From Hymenobacter sp. 15J16-1T3B (GTDB lineage Bacteria; Bacteroidota; Bacteroidia; Cytophagales; Hymenobacteraceae), in contig NZ_JAJFAV010000010.1 of the NCBI RefSeq assembly GCF_020711235.1, positions 1 through 64,000 of the forward strand: a stretch of 64,000 nt of DNA, given 5' to 3'. Each line of letters starts with the position of its first letter. Within the stretch, counting starts at the first letter, position 1. The notes below the pieces were generated by a model, which did no database searches, was not told the DNA's origin, and saw only the letters and a list, made by a program, of their open reading frames with translations. Of the stretch, positions 52,932 through 61,790 are shown one piece after another. A program made the position numbers and the translations under genes.

Positions 52932-55715
52932 TTACACCACCACGTTCACCATGCGGCCGGGCACCACAATGACTTTCTTGGCTGGCTTGCCCTCGGCGAA
53001 GCGGGCCAGGATGTCGGTAGCGCGCACGGCTTCCTCGATTTCGGCGGCGGTGGCGCTGGCGGCAAACTGCATCTGCTCGCGCACCTTGCCGTTGATGGCG
53101 ACGGGGTAGTTCACGGTGTCTTCCACCAGGAATTTTTCGTCGAACTCGGGGAAGGGCGCGGTGCTGAGCGAGCCGGCCGGGTGGCCCAGGGCTTCCCACA
53201 GCTCTTCCGCCAGGTGCGGGGCGTAGGGCGAGATGAGCACGACGAGCGGCTCCAGGATGGCGCGCTTGCGCGTGTTCAGCGCCGACAGCTCGTTCACGCA
53301 GATCATAAAGGTGCTCACGGAAGTGTTGAACGAGAACCGCTCGATGTCTTCCTGCGCTTTTTTGATGGCCTTGTGCAGAGCTTTCAGCTCGGCCGGGGCC
53401 GGGGCTTCGTCGGTTACGGCCCAGTCGCGGTCCTCGGGGTAGAACAGGCGCCAGAGTTTCTTGAGGAAGCCCGACACGCCGGTCATGCCCTGGGTGTTCC
53501 ACGGCTTGAACTGCTCCAGCGGGCCCAGGAACATCTCGTGCAGGCGCAGCGCGTCGGCCCCAAACCGCTCGGTCAGCGTGTCGGGGCTCACCACGTTGTA
53601 CTTCGACTTCGACATTTTCTCGATTTCGACCCCGCAGACGTAGGTGCCGTTGTCTTCGAAGATGAATTCGGCGCCAGCGAAGTCGTCGCGCCACTTTTTA
53701 AACGCTTCCACGTCGAGCACGTCGTCTTCCACGATGTTCACGTCCACGTGCAGGGCCGTGGTGTCGTAGTCCTTGCGTTTGGAAGCCGTGACGAACGTGT
53801 TGGTGCCGTTGATGCGGTACACGAAGTTCGAACGGCCCAGAATCATGCCCTGGTTGATGAGCTTCTTGAAGGGCTCCGCAGTCGTCACCAGGCCCAGATC
53901 CTTCAGAAACAGGTGCCAGAAGCGGGAGTAGAGCAGGTGGCCGGTGGCGTGCTCGGCCCCGCCCATGTAGAGGTCCACGTTTTGCCAGTACTGCTCGGCT
54001 TCCTCGCCCACGAAGCGGTCCTCGTTTGTGGGGTCCATGTAGCGCAGGTAATACCACGAGGAGCCGGCCCAGCCGGGCATGGTGCTCAGCTCGAAGTCGA
54101 ACTGCCCGCGGTACTTCCAGTCCTGGGCGCGGCCCAGCGGCGGCTCCCCGGTTTCGGTGGGCTTGTACTCGTTGATTTCGGGCAGCACCAACGGCAAGTC
54201 TTGCTCGGCCACGCCGAAGGCCATACCGTCGCGGTAGTACACCGGAATCGGCTCGCCCCAGTAGCGCTGGCGGCCGAAGATGGCGTCGCGCAGGCGGAAG
54301 TTGATCTTGCCCTTGCCGATGCCCTTCTCTTCCAAGCGCTTGATGGCTTCCTGGATGGCGGGCTTCACGTCGAGGCCGTTGAGAAAGTCGGAGTTGACGA
54401 TGCGGCCTTCCTTGGCCACGTAGGCTTCGCCGGCGGCCTCGTCGTAGCCTTCCACCACCGGTACAATCGGCAGGGAGAAGTGCTGGGCGAAGGCAAAGTC
54501 GCGGGTGTCGTGGGCGGGCACGGCCATGACCACGCCGGTGCCGTAGCCGGCCAGCACGTAGTCGGCCACCCAAATGGGCAGCTTCTCGCCGCTGAATGGG
54601 TGCAGGGCGTAGGCGCCGGTAAATTCGCCGGTGATGGTTTTCACGTCGGCCATCCGGTCGCGCTCCGAGCGGTTTTTGGCGTACTCCACGTACTTCTGCA
54701 CCGCCGCGCGCTGCTCCTCCGTCGTGAGCACGTCAATCAGCTCCGACTCCGGCGCCACCGCGAGGTACGACACACCAAACAGCGTATCGGGGCGGGTGGT
54801 AAACACCGTCAGCGGCAGCTCGGGGTGGTCTTGCACGTCGAAACGCACCTCGGCGCCCACCGAGCGGCCGATCCAGTTGCGCTGCATTTCCTTCACCGCT
54901 TCGGGCCAGTCGATGTGGTCGAGGCCGTCGAGCAGGCGCTGGGCGTAGGCGGTGATGCGCAGGTTCCACTGCGGCATCAGGCGACGCTCTACCGGGAAGC
55001 CCCCGCGCTCCGACACGCCGTCCTTTACCTCGTCATTGGAGAGAACCGTGCCCAGGCCCGGGCACCAGTTCACGTAGGTTTCCGACTGGTAGGCGAGGCG
55101 GTAGGGGTGCACGGCGGCAATTTTCTGCGCCTCCGTCATCATCTGCCACTGGCCGGCGGAGAAATCGTGGACTTCTTCCTCGTCGCACACGGCGCGCACG
55201 CCCTTAGAGCCTTCCGCGGCGAAACGCTCCTGCAGGATGCGAATCGACTCGGCCTTGTTCGTGTCAAGGTTGTACCAGCTATTGAACAGCTTGAGGAAAA
55301 TCCACTGCGTCCACTTGTAGTAGTCGGGGTTGGACGTGCGGATTTCGCGCGACCAGTCGTAGCTGAAGCCCAGGGCCGAGAGCTGCTCGATGTAGCGGGC
55401 AATGTTCTCGCGGGTGGTTTTCTCGGGGTGCTGGCCGGTTTGGATGGCGTACTGCTCGGCCGGCAGGCCAAACGAGTCGAAGCCCATGGGGTGCAGCACG
55501 TTGAAACCGCGGTGGCGCTTGTAGCGCGACACGATGTCGGAGGCAATGTAGCCCAGCGGGTGGCCCACGTGCAGCCCGGCCCCGGAGGGGTAGGGGAACA
55601 TGTCGAGCACGTAGTACTTGGGCTTGTCGGAGTGGTTCTGGGCGCGAAAGGTCTGGTTGTCGTGCCAGAACTGCTGCCACTTCTTCTCTATCTCCTGCGG
55701 TCGGTAGCCGGGCAT
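52932..55715 (-). CDS. leuS: Leucine--tRNA ligase
   Basis: Charges tRNA-Leu. The 927-aa protein has the class I signatures HVGH (residues 49-52, in [12 protein letters not shown]) and KMSKS (700-704), the CP1 editing domain (about 240-420) with its TRRPDTLFG-type region, and a C-terminal anticodon-binding part ending GRMVNVVV. The start was set at ATG 55715 ([13 protein letters not shown]); the longer in-frame upstream sequence lacks similarity. A near-consensus -7 box TATTTTCG lies 32 bp before it. Confidence 0.97.
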   Translation of the reverse strand: MPGYRPQEIEKKWQQFWHDNQTFRAQNHSDKPKYYVLDMFPYPSGAGLHVGHPLGYIASDIVSRYKRHRGFNVLHPMGFDSFGLPAEQYAIQTGQHPEKTTRENIARYIEQLSALGFSYDWSREIRTSNPDYYKWTQWIFLKLFNSWYNLDTNKAESIRILQERFAAEGSKGVRAVCDEEEVHDFSAGQWQMMTEAQKIAAVHPYRLAYQSETYVNWCPGLGTVLSNDEVKDGVSERGGFPVERRLMPQWNLRITAYAQRLLDGLDHIDWPEAVKEMQRNWIGRSVGAEVRFDVQDHPELPLTVFTTRPDTLFGVSYLAVAPESELIDVLTTEEQRAAVQKYVEYAKNRSERDRMADVKTITGEFTGAYALHPFSGEKLPIWVADYVLAGYGTGVVMAVPAHDTRDFAFAQHFSLPIVPVVEGYDEAAGEAYVAKEGRIVNSDFLNGLDVKPAIQEAIKRLEEKGIGKGKINFRLRDAIFGRQRYWGEPIPVYYRDGMAFGVAEQDLPLVLPEINEYKPTETGEPPLGRAQDWKYRGQFDFELSTMPGWAGSSWYYLRYMDPTNEDRFVGEEAEQYWQNVDLYMGGAEHATGHLLYSRFWHLFLKDLGLVTTAEPFKKLINQGMILGRSNFVYRINGTNTFVTASKRKDYDTTALHVDVNIVEDDVLDVEAFKKWRDDFAGAEFIFEDNGTYVCGVEIEKMSKSKYNVVSPDTLTERFGADALRLHEMFLGPLEQFKPWNTQGMTGVSGFLKKLWRLFYPEDRDWAVTDEAPAPAELKALHKAIKKAQEDIERFSFNTSVSTFMICVNELSALNTRKRAILEPLVVLISPYAPHLAEELWEALGHPAGSLSTAPFPEFDEKFLVEDTVNYPVAINGKVREQMQFAASATAAEIEEAVRATDILARFAEGKPAKKVIVVPGRMVNVVV

Positions 55716-55746
55716 ATGGTCGTCGGAATCAAAGGCGTTGAGCCGG

Positions 55747-55754
55747 CGAAAATA
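55747..55754 (-). promoter_or_regulatory. Probable -7 box of leuS
   Basis: TATTTTCG on the minus strand, one base from TAnnTTTG, 31 bp before the leuS ATG. Confidence 0.45.
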
Positions 55755-55803
55755 CGCGGAAATGGCGGCAAGGCCGAAAACCGGCGCAAAAATGCCGCCC
55801 GGG

Positions 55804-56110
55804 TTAAGCTGGGTTGTGCAAGGCCGTAGCAAAGGCGTCGAGGCAGCGCTGGTACCCGGCCCGGGCAAACGTGAACGGCGGAATCCGCGGCCGCTGCTTT
55901 ACCTCGCAGCCCATATCGTGCAAGTTGAGGCTACCGGAAGATGTCGTAGCCCAACCACACCCGGCGCATCAACTCGCGCTGAATTACCAATGCCGCCGCG
56001 TACAGCCCAAGTCCACTTTGGCGGAGCGCATGAGCACTGGTAGCTAGGCGCGGGCAAGGAATTGCTGAGCTGCGAGTTGGAGCACCGCCTCGCGGTGCAA
56101 GGCCGGGCCC
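55804..56110 (-). pseudogene. Decayed gene remnant
   Basis: On the minus strand three coding-like blocks lie in changing frames. Block 1: HREAVLQLAAQQFLARA then TAG (about 56100 to 56045). Block 2 in another frame: SAHALRQSGLGLYAAALVIQ and RELMRRVWLGYDIFR then TAG (about 56040 to 55935). Block 3: [20 protein letters not shown] and [20 protein letters not shown], ending at TAA 55804-55806. No family recognised. The remnant looks like a C-terminal half broken by several small changes. The rest of the leuS upstream gap is empty. Confidence 0.5.
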
Positions 56111-56124
56111 GATGGCGCTGTGGC

Positions 56125-56364
56125 TCAGCTCCAGTGCCGCAGCAGCGCCACCACGTCACGCACGGAGCCGCGATAGAGCACCTCCGGATTCAGCAAGTTG
56201 CCGGTCGACAGCTCCACTTCCTGGGAACGGTCGGTGGGTACGAAGACGCGTAGGGCACCGGTTGGCGTGAGCCGAACGTATAATTGGCCGTCGGAGTACT
56301 GAGGAGTAGCGGTAACTGCTCGGGCTGAGAGGAAACCAGCATTGAGTAATTCTTCTGGGGTCAT
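56125..56364 (-). CDS. Small hypothetical protein
   Basis: A 79-aa product from ATG 56364: MTPEELLNAGFLSARAV, then VRLTPTGALRVFVPTDRSQEV and a C-terminal helix. It looks coding but matches no family that I know. It lies beside the decayed remnant and an AT-richer stretch, so the area may be a site of gene turnover. No promoter box was found in the AT-rich sequence upstream. Confidence 0.5.
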   Translation of the reverse strand: MTPEELLNAGFLSARAVTATPQYSDGQLYVRLTPTGALRVFVPTDRSQEVELSTGNLLNPEVLYRGSVRDVVALLRHWS

Positions 56365-56705
56365 GATAGGATATTCAAATGCAATGTACTTGACAGAGTG
56401 CTATATAAAGTAAATTTACTACTATGGATGGCATCGACAGCGCGACAAGTACTGTAAATCCGCGCGGCTACTACGTAAAAGCTCGGGCTGTCGGATACAA
56501 ACTGGACAAAATAAATTATCCCAGCAGAATTAAGCTCCACCGGATTCCGTACAAATAACCGGCTAAAACCCGTAGAAATGCGGTTTGGCGCGGCAAATTG
56601 AGGGATGACCTTTGTCATGAGCAGGCCGCCCGTCAAATGCGGCAACTGGTGCAGCTTCAGGTGTGGGGCTGTACCGTGACGGGTGGTCTGCTCTTTTTTT
56701 TGCCC
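56365..56705. other. AT-richer intergenic stretch
   Basis: About 340 bp with lower GC than the surroundings. No gene is supported: an open minus-strand frame across 56361-56645 has no recognisable content, although its stop overlaps the next ATG. No repeat or hairpin stands out. Confidence 0.4.
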
Positions 56706-57410
56706 CTACCTGAGCGGCAGCGGGTTACGCCCGTCCCAGAGCCCGTCGGTGCGCTGCACCGCAAAGCGGGCAAACAACTCTTCCGAATACCACCCTTCCT
56801 GCCGGGTGCGGCGCACGACCTCGCGGTGCCGCCCGTCGTGCTGCGCGCCGTAGGCATACTGCTGCATTAGCTGCCCCGATTCCCACAGGCTGAACGTGGC
56901 CTGCCGCAGCACCGGCAACTCGCCTAGGCCGATGGCGGCCAGCAAGCCCGGGGCGTCGGCCACGGCCCGGCTCACCGGCGGCACCGCCCGCCAGAAGCTC
57001 CAGGCCCGCAGCGGCCGGATGCTGGCTCGGGTGAGCACGGCCACCGGGGCACTGGGCGCGGGCGGTGCCGCGCTGCCCGCGTCGAACCGATGTTGCCCGT
57101 CCCACAGCCCGTGGGCCTGCAGCGGTTGCAAATAGGCCGTCCACAGCTCCTGGCTGCGCTGCTCATAAGCCTGCCAAACGTGGTGGCCGGCGAAAAACGC
57201 TTGCGCGGCGGCCTCGTCGGCCCAGCTGGCCATGAAGCCGTAGCGCTGAAAATTGGGCCGCAGGCCGAAATCGAAGCCCGAGCCGAGCAACTTGCTGAAC
57301 AGCAGGCCCGGCACCCGGCGCAGCTGCGGCGGCACGGTGCCCATGCGGGCCAGGGCCCAGCGCCGGGCGTCGGGCCGAACGGTGATGATGGAAAGCGTGG
57401 TGAGGGACAA
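56706..57410 (-). CDS. CrtA-like protein (spheroidene monooxygenase family)
   Basis: About 234 aa. The family pattern is visible: LTTLSIITVRPDARRWALARMG, GLLFSKLLGSGFDFGLRPNFQRYGFMASWAD, VLTRASIRPLRAWSFWRAVPPV, and ATFSLWESGQLMQQYAYG. The name-giving enzyme oxidises the carotenoid spheroidene at C-2; here no other carotenoid gene is near, so a general haem-binding or stress role is equally possible. No ATG opens the family region; TTG 57410 is proposed because the terminator of the preceding gene lies just upstream. Confidence 0.78.
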   Translation of the reverse strand: MSLTTLSIITVRPDARRWALARMGTVPPQLRRVPGLLFSKLLGSGFDFGLRPNFQRYGFMASWADEAAAQAFFAGHHVWQAYEQRSQELWTAYLQPLQAHGLWDGQHRFDAGSAAPPAPSAPVAVLTRASIRPLRAWSFWRAVPPVSRAVADAPGLLAAIGLGELPVLRQATFSLWESGQLMQQYAYGAQHDGRHREVVRRTRQEGWYSEELFARFAVQRTDGLWDGRNPLPLR

Positions 57411-57447
57411 GCGCGAACGGACTGGGCGGGTACGGAACAACAAAAAA

Positions 57448-57471
57448 CGGGACGGAATGGCTTCCGTCCCG
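57448..57471 (-). terminator. Terminator after the stress-protein gene
   Basis: Arms CGGGACGGAA (57448-57457) and TTCCGTCCCG (57462-57471) with 4-nt loop and T run on the minus strand. Confidence 0.85.
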
Positions 57472-57503
57472 CTCAAAACAAGCCGGGGGCAGTAAAAAAA
57501 CCG

Positions 57504-58016
57504 TTAGCGGGCCTTTACCTGTGCGTGCTGGTTCACGTCGTCGTCCTTGCTTTTCTCGCCGGTGGCCACGGCGCGGGCGTAGGCATAGGCGCGGGAGAGG
57601 ATGGAGCTGGGCGAATCCCAGTACTCGGCCTTGTAGATGGTGATTTTCAGGATGCGGATGCTCGGGTCGTCCTTGCCTTTCGGGAACCAGGCGCGCATGT
57701 CTTCCGACCACAGCTCGGCAATTTTGGCCTTGTCCTGGTTGACCTCGGCCGTGCCGGTTACGCTGGCGTACACGTTGTCCTTGGGATTGGAATAGCTCAG
57801 GTTCACGCTGTCGTCGCGGCGCACCTCAAACACCTTGGCCGAATCGGCGTCGGTGAAGAAGAGCAGCGAGCCGTCGTGCTCGGGCTTGAGGGTATACATC
57901 GGCCGCGAGTGGAGCTGGTGCTGCTCGTCGGTGGTGGTGAGCATGGCAATGCGCACGTCCTTGATCTTCTCGAACAGTTTGGAGAGGTCGTGCGTCACGG
58001 GCGTTTGGTCGGACAT
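57504..58016 (-). CDS. Pyridoxamine 5'-phosphate oxidase-like general stress protein
   Basis: A 170-aa protein of the split-barrel flavin-binding fold, close to general stress protein 26: KIKDVRIAMLTTTDEQHQLH, SRPMYTLKPEHDGSLLFFTD, VNLSYSNPKDNVYASVTGTAEV, AWFPKGKDDPSIRILKITI and YWDSPSS. Such proteins bind FMN or F420 and are induced by stress; the reaction is unknown. The start was set at ATG 58016 (MSDQTPVTHD); the sequence upstream is not conserved-looking. Confidence 0.9.
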   Translation of the reverse strand: MSDQTPVTHDLSKLFEKIKDVRIAMLTTTDEQHQLHSRPMYTLKPEHDGSLLFFTDADSAKVFEVRRDDSVNLSYSNPKDNVYASVTGTAEVNQDKAKIAELWSEDMRAWFPKGKDDPSIRILKITIYKAEYWDSPSSILSRAYAYARAVATGEKSKDDDVNQHAQVKAR

Positions 58017-58168
58017 GGGGCGGGTGTTTTGGTGTGGAATCAAGGAGAATAAACTACCCCGGCTTACGGGCCCGACCGCCGCGGGGTTCAGACCCGATAA
58101 CTATTGGGATGAAAACATTGTAGTTAGCGGCTGGGCCACTGGCCTGCCTCCACCACCCGCTACCCGTC

Positions 58169-58780
58169 GTGAACTTTCTCGCCCACCTCGTTCTTTCCGG
58201 CCCCCACGACGAAGACCTGCTGCTCGGCAACTTCGCGGCCGAAGCCGTGCGCGGCCGCGCGGCCGTGGAAGCGTATTCGCCCGCCGTGCAGCGCGGCATC
58301 CGCCTGCACCGCCTCATCGACTCCTTTACCGACGCGCACCCGGTGGTGCGCCGCAGCACCGCCCGCCTGCGCGCCGCCGGCCTGGGCAAGTGGGCCGGCG
58401 TCGCGGTCGACGTGGGCTACGACCACCTGCTGGCCCGCGACTTCGCCCGCTACCACTACGACCCCGCCGAGCCGCTGCCGGCTTTTGCCCAGCGCATGTA
58501 CGCCCTGCTGCACCGCCGCCGCCACGAGCTGCCCGAGCGCCTGCAGCACATGCTACACCACATGCGCGCGGGCGACTGGCTCACGGGCTACGCGCACCCG
58601 GATGGGCTCACGCGCGCCTTGCTGGGCCTGAGCCGGCGGGTGCCGACTGCCGCAGTGCTGGCTTCCGGCGGGGCCGCTTTTCTGGCCGAGCTACCGGATT
58701 ATCAAGCCGACTTCGAGGCGTTTTGGCCGGAGCTGCAGGCGGCCGTTGACCGCGGGCTAGCCGAAACGGCGGCCTCGTGA
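58169..58780 (+). CDS. ACP phosphodiesterase-like protein (AcpH)
   Basis: A 203-aa HD-like helical protein: MNFLAHLVLSGPHDEDLLLGNF, AVQRGIRLHRLIDSFTDAHP, VDVGYDHLLARDFARYH and RAGDWLTGYAHPDGL match the acyl-carrier-protein phosphodiesterase family, which removes phosphopantetheine from ACP. Histidines in the FLAH, LHRLID and DAHP motifs probably bind the metal. The start is GTG 58169. Bacteroidota members are numerous, so the specific substrate is not certain. Confidence 0.87.
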   Translation: MNFLAHLVLSGPHDEDLLLGNFAAEAVRGRAAVEAYSPAVQRGIRLHRLIDSFTDAHPVVRRSTARLRAAGLGKWAGVAVDVGYDHLLARDFARYHYDPAEPLPAFAQRMYALLHRRRHELPERLQHMLHHMRAGDWLTGYAHPDGLTRALLGLSRRVPTAAVLASGGAAFLAELPDYQADFEAFWPELQAAVDRGLAETAAS

Positions 58781-58826
58781 GCGGCAACCAGGCCTGGCGG
58801 GTAGGAAGCACCGCCGGAGTCGGCCC

Positions 58827-59522
58827 TTAGTCGGCCGGCACGTAGGTAATTTCCGGGGCGTTGCCCTCGGCGTGCTTGAGCACCAGCCGGTCGGCGGTCA
58901 GGTCCACCACGCTGATTTTGCGCTCGGTGCCTTCGTCGTTGACCACGGTCAGGGTGCGGGTTTCTTCGTCGAGCTGCCAGTGCATTTTGTTGCTGGCCAG
59001 CAGCAGCTTGGCTTTGACCACGCCGTCGGGCCGAAAGTCGTAACGGGCCATTTCCATCACGCGGCGCACGGCATCGGGGTTCTGCGCCAGGGTTTCGGCC
59101 TTTTTCGGGTCGCGGGCCTGCATGCGGGCGGTGATGAGCTGGGCGGCGGCATCGATGGAGGCGGGCGCAATGCGCCACTGGCGCAGCAGCAGCTTCTGCA
59201 GCTGCACGTAGCTGATTTGTACTTCACCTATGACGTAGCGCTGCTCGGCCAGGGCCACGTCGGGGCCGAGCTGGGCGGCCGGGGAGCTCAGGGCTTGGTA
59301 GCCCACGTGCGAAAACGCCAGCGTGGCTGCGTCAGTGGGGACGGTGAGTGAGAAACGGCCGGCTTTGTCGGTCACGACGGTGGTCGGCTGGCCTTCCACC
59401 CGCACGGTGACTTGCGGCAGCGGCTCGTTCGAGCCTTGGGCCACGACGCGGCCGCTCACCACACGCTGGGCAAAGGTGGCCGTCGGGAGAAACAGGAGCA
59501 GCAGACAGAAACTTTTCAGCAT
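58827..59522 (-). CDS. Secreted protein with carboxypeptidase-like regulatory domain
   Basis: A 231-aa protein with signal peptide (SFCLLLLFLPTATFAQ), then a CarboxypepD_reg-like domain (about 20-95: VSGRVVAQGSNEPLPQVTVR, GRFSLTVPTDAATLAFSHVG) that resembles the N-terminal plug extension of TonB receptors but without a barrel. The second half (MARYDFRPDGVVKAKLLLAS, MHWQLDEETRTLTVVND) is a small beta domain like those of lipocalin-type secreted proteins. Function unknown. Confidence 0.82.
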   Translation of the reverse strand: MLKSFCLLLLFLPTATFAQRVVSGRVVAQGSNEPLPQVTVRVEGQPTTVVTDKAGRFSLTVPTDAATLAFSHVGYQALSSPAAQLGPDVALAEQRYVIGEVQISYVQLQKLLLRQWRIAPASIDAAAQLITARMQARDPKKAETLAQNPDAVRRVMEMARYDFRPDGVVKAKLLLASNKMHWQLDEETRTLTVVNDEGTERKISVVDLTADRLVLKHAEGNAPEITYVPAD

Positions 59523-59638
59523 GGGCGTAACGGTGGAAACGAGAGCAACTTCCCGGCAAACGTACGGCGGAGCGGTGGCAATATAGGCTCACACAATGAT
59601 GTGAGCAGTACCGGTTTCGCCTTAACCCCGCTATACCA

Positions 59639-59664
59639 AAAACGGGGCCGTGAGGCCCCGTTTT
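59639..59664 (-). terminator. Terminator of the slyD-like gene
   Basis: Perfect 11-bp arms AAAACGGGGCC (59639-59649) and GGCCCCGTTTT (59654-59664), loop GTGA, with T run on the minus strand. Confidence 0.85.
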
Positions 59665-59687
59665 GCAATTGCTAAAGCTGGTGCGGC

Positions 59688-60200
59688 TTAGTGGTGATGC
59701 CCACCTTCGCCGTGCACGTGGCCGTGGTCGAGCTCCTCGCGGGTGGCGTCGCGCACGTCGACCACTTTGCCGTCGAAGTGCATGGTCATGCCGGCCAGCG
59801 GGTGGTTGAAGTCCATTTTGACGGTGTCGTTGCCTACGTACACCACTTTGCCCTGCAGGTGGTTGCCGTGGTTGTCGGACATGGGCAGGTAGTTGCCGAT
59901 CTGCAGCATTTCCGGATCGGATTGGCCGTCGACTTCAAATACCTGCTTGGGCAGGTCCACCAGTGCGTCCTGATCGTATTCGCCGTAGCCCTGCTCGGGC
60001 GAGAGGGTGAAGCTAAACGAGTCGCCGGGCTGCTTGCCCTGCAGCTGCTGCTCGAACTCCTCGGGCAGGCCGCTCATGCCGAACAGAAACACCATCGGCG
60101 AGTCGGCTTCGGCCTTTTCCACGAGCTGTTTCTCCTGCTCGTCGTTGGTAACGCTCAGGTCGTAGGTCAGCGTCACGACCTTTTGATCTGCAATCTGCAT
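59688..60200 (-). CDS. SlyD-type FKBP peptidyl-prolyl isomerase
   Basis: A 170-aa cytoplasmic cis-trans isomerase and chaperone. The FKBP core (VVTLTYDLSVTNDEQEKQLV, MVFLFGMSGLPEEFEQQLQGKQ) has the IF-domain inserted about 75-135 (YGEYDQDALVDLPKQVF, KVVYVGNDTVKMDFNHPLAG) and a His-rich tail HGHVHGEGGHHH, as in SlyD, which binds nickel. The start was set at the ATG opening MQIADQKV. In enterics SlyD assists hydrogenase maturation; here the metal tail suggests nickel or zinc buffering. Confidence 0.93.
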   Translation of the reverse strand: MQIADQKVVTLTYDLSVTNDEQEKQLVEKAEADSPMVFLFGMSGLPEEFEQQLQGKQPGDSFSFTLSPEQGYGEYDQDALVDLPKQVFEVDGQSDPEMLQIGNYLPMSDNHGNHLQGKVVYVGNDTVKMDFNHPLAGMTMHFDGKVVDVRDATREELDHGHVHGEGGHHH

Positions 60201-60333
60201 GGGTTCGGGGGGAGGAATAAGGAAAACAATGGCAAGTAAAGGAAAATAACGCGCCGGGTGGGGCTGGGGTTCGGGCAACCCGTGTCGGCGCAAGGCCGTT
60301 AGCTGGCATTAATCCAATTTACTGCCGCACTTC

Positions 60334-61488
60334 ATGCTACCCCTTACACCAAAACCCCTCTGCCTCGGCGCTCTGGCCGCCGCGCTGCTGACCGGCTGCA
60401 ATCAGCAAAAAGACCACGCCGCCGCTACCGGTGCCGCTGCTGATTCGACTTCGGTAACCTCGCCGGCCGGTCCGGCCCCCACCGACACCGTTGCGAAGGT
60501 GGGCAACCCGCAGTTGCTTTTCACCCTCGACGACGCGCACAACACCCCCGACGGCCTCGCGCTGGCGCCCAACGGCCACCTGATCCTCTCGGTGCCGAAC
60601 CTGGCCGACAACACCCAGCCGGCCGTGCTCATGGAAATCGTGGGCGACTCGCTGCGGCCCTACCTGACCAACCTCCCGGTGGAGCCTACTACGAAGAAAG
60701 CAGCGCCCATGGACCTCGCGTTCGGGCCCGACGGCAACCTGTACTACGCCGAAAACCAGTACGAAAACAGCAAAGACTACAAGTCGCGGCTGATGCGCGT
60801 GACGGTGACCAACGGCAAACCCGGCAAGGTGGAAACCGTGGTCGACGGCTTTGGCCTGGCCAATGCGGTGGTGTGGAAGGGCAATACCATCTATGTCACC
60901 GACAGCCAGTGGGACCTGCCCGCCAACGACAAGGGCTCGGCCATTATGCGCTTCAAGCTGGCCGAATTGCAGCGGGGACCTGTGCACCTCAAGCCCAAAA
61001 CCATGGACCCGCACGTGCTGACCACGTTCACCACGACGGTAAACGAAACCGGCGTCGACAACGGCGCCGACGGCCTGGATTACGACTCGCAAGGCCGCTT
61101 CTACACCGGTTCCTTCGGCGACGGCACGCTCTACCGCCTCACGCTGAAGCCCGACGGCGCTTTGGACAAAAAAGAAGTGCTGACGACCGGCGGCAAGCGC
61201 ATACCCTGCGTCGACGGGCTCATCGTGGACCGCAACACGGACAAGCTCTACCTCTGCAACTCGCGCGAAAATGCCATTGAAATTGTTGACCTGAAGAACA
61301 ATAACCAGGTCACCACGCTGGCCAAAAACGGGGACACCGACGGCACCGGCGGCCTGCTCGATCAACCGGCCGAAGTGCTGCTGAAAGGCAACCGCCTTTA
61401 CATTTCGGACTTCGACAAGCCGGAGAAGAACTTCGTGAACAAGAAGTCCGACGCGCCGCATACCATGTCGTACATCGATTTGCCGTAG
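60334..61488 (+). CDS. SMP-30/gluconolactonase-like lipoprotein
   Basis: A 384-aa lipoprotein (lipobox AALLTGC, Cys22) followed by a Ser/Thr/Ala-rich linker (about 30-55) and a six-bladed propeller with LAFGPDGNLYYAENQYENS, DGLDYDSQGRFYTGSFGDGT and VDGLIVDRNTDKLYLCNSREN, features of SMP-30/strictosidine-synthase-like proteins. Calcium-dependent lactonase activity is common in the fold but cannot be confirmed. The start is ATG 60334. It is probably a surface or periplasmic sugar-acid hydrolase or a binding protein. Confidence 0.85.
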   Translation: MLPLTPKPLCLGALAAALLTGCNQQKDHAAATGAAADSTSVTSPAGPAPTDTVAKVGNPQLLFTLDDAHNTPDGLALAPNGHLILSVPNLADNTQPAVLMEIVGDSLRPYLTNLPVEPTTKKAAPMDLAFGPDGNLYYAENQYENSKDYKSRLMRVTVTNGKPGKVETVVDGFGLANAVVWKGNTIYVTDSQWDLPANDKGSAIMRFKLAELQRGPVHLKPKTMDPHVLTTFTTTVNETGVDNGADGLDYDSQGRFYTGSFGDGTLYRLTLKPDGALDKKEVLTTGGKRIPCVDGLIVDRNTDKLYLCNSRENAIEIVDLKNNNQVTTLAKNGDTDGTGGLLDQPAEVLLKGNRLYISDFDKPEKNFVNKKSDAPHTMSYIDLP

Positions 61489-61522
61489 CGGCGGGGGATG
61501 ATCAAGCAGCGGCTCACCGCCC

Positions 61523-61746
61523 GTCATTGCGAGGAGGCACGACGAAGCAATCCTTCCTCTAGCAGCACCGCCGTGACAATGCCCGCGGCCTGAAAACGGC
61601 ACCGCCCGAACCTGTTGTTGCACAGGTTCGGGCGGTGCCGTTTTCGGATAGCAAGTATTGCGTCGGCGGTGCTACTGGAGGAAGGATTGCTTCGCGTTGC
61701 TCGCAATGACTACTGGTGCCACCGTCGTGCCGCCTCGCAATGAGGG
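61523..61746. repeat. Intergenic palindromic repeat, family B, with nested terminator
   Basis: Outer arms GTCATTGCGAGGAGGC ... AAGCAATCCTTCCTC (61523-61559) and their inverted partner ending TTGCTCGCAATGAC (about 61676-61710) flank a separate hairpin of perfect 24-bp arms (61592-61615 and 61622-61645; core GGCACCGCCCGAACC) with 6-nt loop, a bidirectional terminator between convergent genes. A further half unit (61724-61745, GTCGTGCCGCCTCGCAATGA) follows. It is unlike family A in sequence. Confidence 0.85.
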
Positions 61747-61790
61747 CTGATGCCACTGTCTTTCTCAGCGCCCTGGCTGCCGGTGAACCG

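Noticed and set aside
53181-55829. Long plus-strand open frame opposite leuS
   Set aside because: leuS with intact HIGH and KMSKS motifs occupies the other strand; the antisense product is unrelated to known proteins.
56361-56645. Minus-strand open frame of 94 codons whose stop overlaps the next ATG
   Set aside because: The overlap looks operon-like, but the peptide is of random-looking composition and has no plausible family; the DNA is AT-richer intergenic.
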